A stretch of DNA of 6,235 nt, taken from contig DNPI01000070.1 of NCBI GenBank assembly GCA_003501525.1, positions 1 through 6,235 of the forward strand. The letters run 5' to 3'. Source of the DNA: Planctomycetota bacterium (lineage in GTDB: Bacteria; Planctomycetota; UBA1135). Numbering within the stretch: the stretch's first letter is position 1; each line of letters starts with the position of its first letter. Positions 1-5,167 of this stretch are shown here, piece after piece. Made by a program: the position numbers and the translations under genes. The notes under the pieces are model-generated. The model was given only the letters and a program-made list of their open reading frames with translations. It searched no databases and was not told the origin of the DNA.

Positions 1-1362
1 CTCTCTGGAGCCATTCAACCTGACGAGGGCTCCATGGAAATAGAGGGTGCCACGTACTGTCCACGCAACCCACGCGAAGCTCGAATTCGCGGAATTGCGA
101 TGGTTCATCAAGAGTTGTCGCTGGCTCCAAATCTGACCGTTGCGGAGAATATTCTTCTCGGCAGCGAACCGCGCAAAGGTTGGCTCATAGATCAAGACGA
201 ACTGAGAAACAAGTCTCAGGCAGCCCTTCGCGGTATAGGTCGCCCTGACATCACACTTAATGCACCAGCAAGAAACCTCAATCCTGCGGAACAGCAATTA
301 GTTGAAATCGCACGGTCCGTAGCCCTCGGATGCAAAATCTTCATTCTGGATGAACCCACAAGCAGCTTAGACAAAGAAGATACCGACAAACTCTTCAGCC
401 TCCTGCAGAGCCTTAAAGCAGAAGGTGTTTCTGTAATTTACATCACACATGCACTTGAAGAAGTGGAAGCTCTCGCAGACAAATGTACGGTTTTAAGGGA
501 TGGCGGGGTAACAGGCGAGATAACCGGCATCGATTTTGATGCCGAAAAAGTCGTGGCGCTAATGGCAGGTCGAGACATCAAGAATCCATACCCAAAGTCA
601 GCCCGCGTCCAAGGTGAGCCCCTGCTTGAAATTAATAATCTTGCGAGTTCTCCTCTCCTCAAAAGAGCCTCCCTCTCGGTGCATCGGGGAGAAATTATCG
701 GCATAGCCGGACTTGTCGGATCAGGTCGAACAGCTTTACTGCGTACCCTTTTTGGTTTAGACCCTCTCGCGAAAGGAGAAATCAAAATTAATGGACATGC
801 AAGTCCCAATCTCCCTTGCGCACGCTGGGAAAGCGGAATAGGTTTTCTCAGTGAAAGCCGATCCACCGAAGGTCTCGCGCAAAACCTTTCAGTCGCACAA
901 AACATCTGCCTCCCAGGCCTTTCTCGCTTAACGCGAAATAGCGTCCTAACGGAAAATACCATTGAACAAGAAGCTGAAACTTGGATTAAATCGCTCGGCA
1001 TTCGATGCGATTCACCGAGCCAAGAAGTCGCACAGCTTTCCGGAGGGAATCAGCAAAAAGTCGCCTTAGCGCGCCTCTTGTTTATGGAAGTGGACCTACT
1101 CTTCCTCGACGAACCGACAAGAGGAATCGATGTAGGAGCAAAACAGGGGATTTACGAATGGATCAATCGCCTGACTAAGCATGCTGACCCTAATCAAAAG
1201 CCCTGCGGGATTTTGATGGTAAGTAGTTATCTCCCAGAACTTCTGGGCATCTGTGACCGCATTGCCGTTATGCGCGATGGCATCCTCGGGCCGGCACTCC
1301 CTGCCAGTTCACTGAGCGAACACTCCATCCTAATGGAAGCCACTGGAGTGTCGGCCGCATGA
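1..1362 (+). CDS. Sugar ABC transporter ATP-binding protein, two ATPase domains (RbsA/XylG/MglA type), 5' partial
   Basis: Cytoplasmic ATPase that powers import of a monosaccharide through the permease encoded next. The reading frame is open to the window edge: the first 11 codons (LSGAIQPDEGS) match the family just after Walker A, so the ATG at 34 is internal and about 45-50 N-terminal residues, including the first Walker A, are missing. Counting from that ATG, domain 1 shows a Q-loop (VHQE, Q26), a divergent signature LNPAEQQ (82-88), Walker B KIFILDE (101-107) and switch His139. Domain 2 shows a degenerate Walker A GLVGSGRT (226-233, Arg for Lys), signature LSGGNQQ (335-341), Walker B LLFLDE (355-360) and Ser398 where the switch His would be. 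The Arg-for-Lys and Ser-for-His changes are normal for the second domain of this family. The visible 453 residues fit a total near 500. The stop overlaps the permease start by 4 bp. The transported sugar cannot be told from the sequence. Confidence 0.95.
   Translation, partial: LSGAIQPDEGSMEIEGATYCPRNPREARIRGIAMVHQELSLAPNLTVAENILLGSEPRKGWLIDQDELRNKSQAALRGIGRPDITLNAPARNLNPAEQQLVEIARSVALGCKIFILDEPTSSLDKEDTDKLFSLLQSLKAEGVSVIYITHALEEVEALADKCTVLRDGGVTGEITGIDFDAEKVVALMAGRDIKNPYPKSARVQGEPLLEINNLASSPLLKRASLSVHRGEIIGIAGLVGSGRTALLRTLFGLDPLAKGEIKINGHASPNLPCARWESGIGFLSESRSTEGLAQNLSVAQNICLPGLSRLTRNSVLTENTIEQEAETWIKSLGIRCDSPSQEVAQLSGGNQQKVALARLLFMEVDLLFLDEPTRGIDVGAKQGIYEWINRLTKHADPNQKPCGILMVSSYLPELLGICDRIAVMRDGILGPALPASSLSEHSILMEATGVSAA
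1345..1348 (+). promoter_or_regulatory. Probable ribosome binding site of the permease gene
   Basis: A GGAG lies 10 bp upstream of the permease ATG at 1359, inside the last codons of the ATPase gene. It supports that start together with the ATGA stop-start overlap. It is the best Shine-Dalgarno-like site among the complete genes here; the other starts have weak or no such motif. Confidence 0.5.
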
Positions 1363-2450
1363 AAGCTCAAACCATCATGCCCCTGTTAAAAGCAATAGGC
1401 CCTTTGGCAGGGCTGGTTTTTGCTTGGGGATTGTTTGCATTTCTAGCGGGATCTGATTTCACATCGCTAGGCAACGCCCGCCTAATGCTGCTCCAAGCCG
1501 CCGTAGTCGGAACCGCAGCAGTAGGCGCAACAATAATTATTATTACTGGGGGAATAGATTTATCCGTTGGTTCCACAATTGCCCTGGGAACCGTAATAAC
1601 AGCCCTACTGCTTCAAGCCGGGTTTTCTCCTGCTGTTGCCGCAATTGGAGCAATTGGGATTGCCCTAGTTGTAGGAGTTGTAATTGCAGGCCTCGTCGTT
1701 GGGCAGGCCGGGAAAATAGCCGCACTCGCAATAGCAGCCCTCTTCGCATCGGCAATCGGGCAATCAGCAGGCCTCACAGCTGGCCTTATAACTTTTTTCG
1801 CTGGTGGAATTTTTCTGTGGCGCATGGCCAGCGCATGGGTCCCGAGGCTCGAGTTGGTCCCCTTCGTCGTCACGCTCGCCCTCTGGGGAACGCTAAGAGG
1901 ACTTGCCAAAGGGGTGGCGGACAACCAAGGCGTTTATCCAGAAAACACTGGATGGCTCGGCAATCTCATGGTTTCGGGGGATACAACACTGGCCCCCGGA
2001 GTATGGATTCTCTTCCTCGTTTCGGCTGCCTTTGCAGCTCTCCTCCGGTGGACTCCATTGGGTCGACACTTTTTCGCTGTAGGTTCCAACCAAGAAGCAG
2101 CGCGGTTATGTGGAATCCGTGTGAACAAGGTCAAGCTTCTTGCATACGTACTTGGCGTGGGTTGCGCAGGAATCGCTGCACTCCTGCAATTCTCCTTTCT
2201 TTCCATGGGGGATCCCACAACCGCAGAAGGCTACGAGCTACGTGTCATAGCAGCAGTCGTAATCGGTGGAGCCAGTCTTTCAGGAGGCGAAGGGTCAATC
2301 CTTGGCACACTAATCGGCGCTCTAATCATGGTGATAGTCGACAACGGCTGCACCAAAATGGGATTAGAAAACTGGGTCCAGGATGTCGTTACTGGGGGGA
2401 TTATTCTCGCCGCTGTTCTCGTCGACCGTGCTCGGCACCTCAAAACCTAA
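1359..2450 (+). CDS. Sugar ABC transporter permease (RbsC type, BPD_transp_2 family) with extra central hydrophobic segment
   Basis: Inner-membrane permease that forms the sugar channel with the ATPase encoded just upstream. The family hallmark GGIDLSVGS is at residues 64-72. LVPFVVTLALWGTLRGLA (166-183) matches the RbsC core PFIVTL..RG. The cytoplasmic coupling region TPLGRHFFAVGSNQEAARLCGI (two runs within 232-253) is followed by VNKVKLLAY. The closing segments GYELRVIAAVVIGGASLSGG (291-310) and GTLIGALIMVIVDNG (316-330) are typical. The protein has 363 residues against about 320 for E. coli RbsC. The surplus falls between the GGIDLSVG and PFVVTL motifs (about residues 116-162), where the sequence is mostly Ala/Ile/Leu/Gly and could add membrane segments. 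The start is set by the ATGA overlap with the ATPase stop and by a GGAG 10 bp upstream. The adjacent genes form a transporter pair; a substrate-binding protein is not in the window. The substrate is unknown. Confidence 0.94.
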   Translation: MKAQTIMPLLKAIGPLAGLVFAWGLFAFLAGSDFTSLGNARLMLLQAAVVGTAAVGATIIIITGGIDLSVGSTIALGTVITALLLQAGFSPAVAAIGAIGIALVVGVVIAGLVVGQAGKIAALAIAALFASAIGQSAGLTAGLITFFAGGIFLWRMASAWVPRLELVPFVVTLALWGTLRGLAKGVADNQGVYPENTGWLGNLMVSGDTTLAPGVWILFLVSAAFAALLRWTPLGRHFFAVGSNQEAARLCGIRVNKVKLLAYVLGVGCAGIAALLQFSFLSMGDPTTAEGYELRVIAAVVIGGASLSGGEGSILGTLIGALIMVIVDNGCTKMGLENWVQDVVTGGIILAAVLVDRARHLKT

Positions 2451-2527
2451 GGCCAATTTCAGCGAAGAAGAGAGATAACACCGGGTGTGCGGGCATATGC
2501 CGGTAGCTAAGGTTATCCTGGCTCCTT
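2451..2527 (+). other. 77-bp intergenic gap with a short palindrome
   Basis: This is the only gap of note inside the plus-strand block. It holds the 10-bp perfect palindrome GGCATATGCC (2492-2501) and an overlapping inverted repeat ACCGG (2480-2484) / CCGGT (2500-2504) with a 15-nt spacer. No T-run follows, so it is not a convincing intrinsic terminator. I see no clear -35/-10 pair. The M28 gene start at 2528 has only an AAGG (2509-2512) about 15 bp upstream, too far for a good ribosome site. The palindrome could be an operator half-site pair or chance. Confidence 0.3.
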
Positions 2528-3805
2528 ATGGGCACATTTTTGGGCATCCTCTTATCCGGAGTAATACTTCTTCCCCAAGCCAACCCTGACCGGATTGAGG
2601 ATGACATTCAGGTAATGGTCGGCTTCGGGACTCGCCATACCGGTAGTAGCCAGAACGACGCAAAAAGAGGAATAGGAGCTGCTCGAAAGTGGGTTGAAGG
2701 GCAATTCCGTACTGTCTCGGAAGAATTCCATGGAGGCAAGCTACAGGTGACGACTCATGGGCATTCCTTTCTAGGGATGCCCCGCTTTCCAGGAGATGGG
2801 GATGTAACCAATGTCATAGCGACTCTGCCTGGCTCAAACCCCAATCGATTAGTGGTCATATCTGGCCATCTTGACTCTAGAGCCAGCGATCCAATGGATG
2901 CAAAGAGTGACGCCCCCGGAGCCAATGACGATGCAAGTGGCGTCGCAGCAGTTATTGAAGCGGCAAGACTCCTCGGAGGACTGCAACCTCGAGCAACTCT
3001 AGTTTTCCTTGCCGTAGAAGGCGAAGAACAAGGCCTGCTTGGCTCAAAAGGGCAAGCCCTCTCTTGGAAGGAAGACCTTCGCGAGGTCGCCGCCATGTTT
3101 ACCCTCGACATCGTCGGAGGGGCTGTTGGCTCGGCAATGCAAAGTGATCCATTCCGACTCCGTGTTTTTAGCGATGGTATTCCGGGAGCAGGGAAAAAGT
3201 TAGTCGGCAGCTACGAAGATTCTTCTTCCCGCCAGCTTGCCCGGTATCTGCGGCGTGCTGGCGAAGCCGCTGTGCCAGAATTCAAAATCACTCTTATTCA
3301 GCGACTTGACCGATTCCTTCGCGGTGGCGACCACCGGCCTTTCCACGAAACTGGCTGGCCAGCTGTCCGATTAACAGAGCCATATGAGAATTACGCATGG
3401 CAACATCAAGATGTCCGCGAAGAAAATGGCATCCAATATGGGGATCTCCCCGAAAACGTTGATTTCCAATATGTCGCCCGAGTCACGAATTGTGTCGTAG
3501 CAGCAGCCAAAGAGCTCGCCCTAGCCCCCAGTGCCCCCCGACGAGTCGAAGTAGATTGCCGCGAACTTAGCCCTCACACGCGGCTAACTTGGGCACCCTC
3601 CACGGAGAAGGATCTAGCCGGATATGCAATCCTGCGGCGAGAGACGCATGAACCAGACTGGACACACCGAACAGTTGTTGCCCCAGAAGAATTAGAAATA
3701 ACCTTGCAGGGCATCTCCAAAGATGACTGGCTCTTCGGTGTCGAGGCTTTCGACGAAGACGGCCATCGGAGCCTGCCCGTCTACCCGACACCGAGATTTC
3801 GATGA
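2528..3805 (+). CDS. M28-family zinc peptidase (aminopeptidase-like) with C-terminal fibronectin III-like domain, probably exported
   Basis: Likely exported di-zinc exopeptidase that removes N-terminal residues from peptides; the true substrate is unknown. Metal and catalytic residues expected for M28 are visible: His114 in SGHLDS, Asp134 in GANDDASG, Glu166 (general base) and Glu167 in VEGEEQGLLGS, Asp194 in TLDIVGG, and probably His293 in YAWQHQDVRE. The N-terminus MGTFLGILLSGVILLPQA is hydrophobic and may be a signal peptide, but it lacks the usual positive charge. ATG 2528 is the earliest possible start, since an in-frame TAG lies at 2504-2506 with no start codon between. Residues about 335-425 resemble an FnIII module (LTW, DLAGYAILRR, FGVEAFDEDGHRS), perhaps for attachment to a substrate or surface. 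The stop overlaps the next gene by 4 bp (ATGA), suggesting joint expression. M28 also contains other amidohydrolases such as glutaminyl cyclases, so specificity is open. Confidence 0.9.
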   Translation: MGTFLGILLSGVILLPQANPDRIEDDIQVMVGFGTRHTGSSQNDAKRGIGAARKWVEGQFRTVSEEFHGGKLQVTTHGHSFLGMPRFPGDGDVTNVIATLPGSNPNRLVVISGHLDSRASDPMDAKSDAPGANDDASGVAAVIEAARLLGGLQPRATLVFLAVEGEEQGLLGSKGQALSWKEDLREVAAMFTLDIVGGAVGSAMQSDPFRLRVFSDGIPGAGKKLVGSYEDSSSRQLARYLRRAGEAAVPEFKITLIQRLDRFLRGGDHRPFHETGWPAVRLTEPYENYAWQHQDVREENGIQYGDLPENVDFQYVARVTNCVVAAAKELALAPSAPRRVEVDCRELSPHTRLTWAPSTEKDLAGYAILRRETHEPDWTHRTVVAPEELEITLQGISKDDWLFGVEAFDEDGHRSLPVYPTPRFR

Positions 3806-4485
3806 TTCGCATTCTCCTCGTGGCGGTTGGTGTCCTCTCCTGCGTCGACCCTCCCAAGCCTCTCAAAAAACCATTTAAAGTCCTCCTCCTGGGAGACTCA
3901 ATCTCAATTGGCTACACGAACCATGTCCGGGAAATTATGGGTAGCCAAGCGATAGTCTTTAGGCCGACTTATAGGAATTCAGGAAAACCTGAAAATTGCG
4001 AAGGAACCACAAAAGGAAAAGATCACATTGACCGCTGGCTAAGCAGCGAAGATGGGGCATTCGACATTGTTCACTTCAACTTTGGCTTGCACGATTTGAA
4101 ACGGATCAACGTTGAAACGAAGAAGGGATCTAATAATCCTGAAGACCCTCAACAGGCTGCATTGGCAGTCTATATTGCCCAACTCCGAACAATAACGGCA
4201 CAGTTGGTAGCTAGTGGGGCGCAGTTAATTTTTGCTACGACAACACCTGTCCCGGATGGGGGCGTAAAACCTCATCGCGACCCAGATGATGTTGTGCGAT
4301 ACAACAAAGCCGCCAAAACACTTATGGGTGAATTTGGTATCCCCGTAAATGATCTGTATGAATTCGCGCTCCCACAACTCGAGGATATTCAGCACCCTGT
4401 CAACGTTCACTTCACTGAAGACGGATCGAGGGTATTAGCTCAAGCCGTTGCACAGGCAATATTTATGGCCGCCGGGCACCCTTGA
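3802..4485 (+). CDS. SGNH/GDSL-like hydrolase, putative lipoprotein
   Basis: Probable esterase of the SGNH fold, perhaps removing acyl groups from glycans; the substrate is not known. Block I is LLLGDSIS (28-35) with nucleophile Ser33. Block II is likely NCEGTT (65-70) with Gly68. Block III reads FNFGLHDL (92-99), with His97 where the classical Asn sits. Block V is NVHFTEDG (201-208) with His203, and the classical DxxH aspartate is replaced by Val200. This HD-type block III is, as I recall, common in planctomycete-type homologues, so the protein is probably active but mechanistically variant. The N-terminus MIRILLVAVGVLSC has a charged start, a hydrophobic stretch and a Cys14 that fits a lipobox, so the protein is likely anchored to a membrane. 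The start overlaps the M28 stop by 4 bp (ATGA), so the pair is probably translated together. At 227 residues it looks complete. Confidence 0.87.
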   Translation: MIRILLVAVGVLSCVDPPKPLKKPFKVLLLGDSISIGYTNHVREIMGSQAIVFRPTYRNSGKPENCEGTTKGKDHIDRWLSSEDGAFDIVHFNFGLHDLKRINVETKKGSNNPEDPQQAALAVYIAQLRTITAQLVASGAQLIFATTTPVPDGGVKPHRDPDDVVRYNKAAKTLMGEFGIPVNDLYEFALPQLEDIQHPVNVHFTEDGSRVLAQAVAQAIFMAAGHP

Positions 4486-4517
4486 TGCGAGAAACTGAGC
4501 GCAAATCTTCAACGCCC
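4486..4517. other. Convergent intergenic gap of 32 bp
   Basis: The plus-strand block ends at 4485 and the minus-strand block ends at 4518, tail to tail. The gap contains only a 4-bp inverted repeat TGCG (4486-4489) / CGCA (4500-4503) with a 10-nt loop and no T-run on either strand. I see no credible intrinsic terminator, so transcripts may run into the opposite gene or end by Rho. Confidence 0.5.
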
Positions 4518-5165
4518 TTAAATCGCGAAACAGTTCTGATCCCGGTAGAAAATCGTGGCTCGAGCAATCCCTCTACCGCGAGGCTTCATGCCCTCAAAAT
4601 GGATATAACGGAAACCAGATTGCTCCGCCATTTGAAAAGCTTGCCTATACCTTCTGCGATTTGAATCGTCGAGAACGATGCAGCCCCTCACACTTAGAGA
4701 CTCGATTGCACGAGAAAAACAATCTACGCGCCGCCGCCCATCGACAATGACGAGGTCGAAGGACTCAGGATGCTCTGTAATGAAACTGGGATAGGTGTCT
4801 CCTGCATCAAGAGGAACATGCTCCAGAACAACATTCTCTGGTAGAGATTCCTTCACTTCCTTAAACCAAAGAGCATCATGTTCAATGCTGACAACACGCT
4901 CACCATACTTCGCAAAAAACTCTGTCGAGGCACCAGCGCCAAACTCGAAAACAATTGCGTCAGCAGGGATTCGTTCCCGCAAAAAAGAAATAATCGGGTA
5001 ATTCATCCACGGAACACTCTCCCCATCTACCGCCAAAGGCCTTCCGTCAACTTGGCTTTTGATCCAACCAGTTTGGTGAAGAAAAGATCTGCGATTGAAG
5101 ACCAACCCCTTTAAAACCCTAAACGGAATTAGAAACAAGCGTAGAGCCTTAGTCAGACTAAGCAT
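4518..5165 (-). CDS. Class I SAM-dependent methyltransferase-like protein
   Basis: Rossmann-fold protein that probably transfers a methyl group from S-adenosylmethionine; the acceptor is unknown. Motif I is VFEFGAGAS (72-80), followed by SIEHD (93-97), whose acidic end of strand 2 (Glu95) would bind the ribose. Later motifs are FDLVIVDGRRR (136-146) and GCIVLDDSNRRRY (161-173). The N-terminal part carries GW (33-34) and the segment VPWMNYPIISFL (51-62), and the chain ends in YRDQNCFAI. These features recall a family of small methyltransferase-like proteins often annotated as hypothetical in polysaccharide and glycosylation clusters. At 215 residues it appears complete. The first about 23 residues are basic and hydrophobic, perhaps a membrane-facing helix. 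The ATG lies 2 bp after the sulfatase stop with no clear ribosome site of its own, which suggests translational coupling. Sampled lines have lower GC (about 40-48%) than the sulfatase. Methyl transfer itself is inferred from fold only. Confidence 0.78.
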   Translation of the reverse strand: MLSLTKALRLFLIPFRVLKGLVFNRRSFLHQTGWIKSQVDGRPLAVDGESVPWMNYPIISFLRERIPADAIVFEFGAGASTEFFAKYGERVVSIEHDALWFKEVKESLPENVVLEHVPLDAGDTYPSFITEHPESFDLVIVDGRRRVDCFSRAIESLSVRGCIVLDDSNRRRYRQAFQMAEQSGFRYIHFEGMKPRGRGIARATIFYRDQNCFAI

Positions 5166-5167
5166 GT

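Noticed and set aside
34..36. ATG at 34 as the start of the ATPase
   Set aside because: The frame continues upstream to base 1 with residues that match the family between Walker A and the Q-loop, so the real start is outside the window.
438..1001. Minus-strand frame of 187 codons antisense to the ATPase
   Set aside because: The plus strand here encodes intact Walker B, switch and signature motifs; the antisense product shows no family features.
1817..2506. Long plus-strand frame (229 codons) inside the permease gene
   Set aside because: It is out of frame with the clearly RbsC-like permease; its product is rich in Arg, Ser, Cys and Trp with no domain motif. It is a shadow of the real gene.
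4486..4503. TGCG/CGCA inverted repeat as an intrinsic terminator
   Set aside because: The stem is only 4 bp with a 10-nt loop and no following T-run on either strand.
4485..4664. Plus-strand 59-codon frame starting ATG at 4485, overlapping the SGNH stop as TGATG
   Set aside because: The stop-start overlap is tempting, but the frame runs antisense to the conserved end of the methyltransferase gene, the product has no recognisable motif, and it is rich in Thr, Arg and Ser as expected of a shadow frame.
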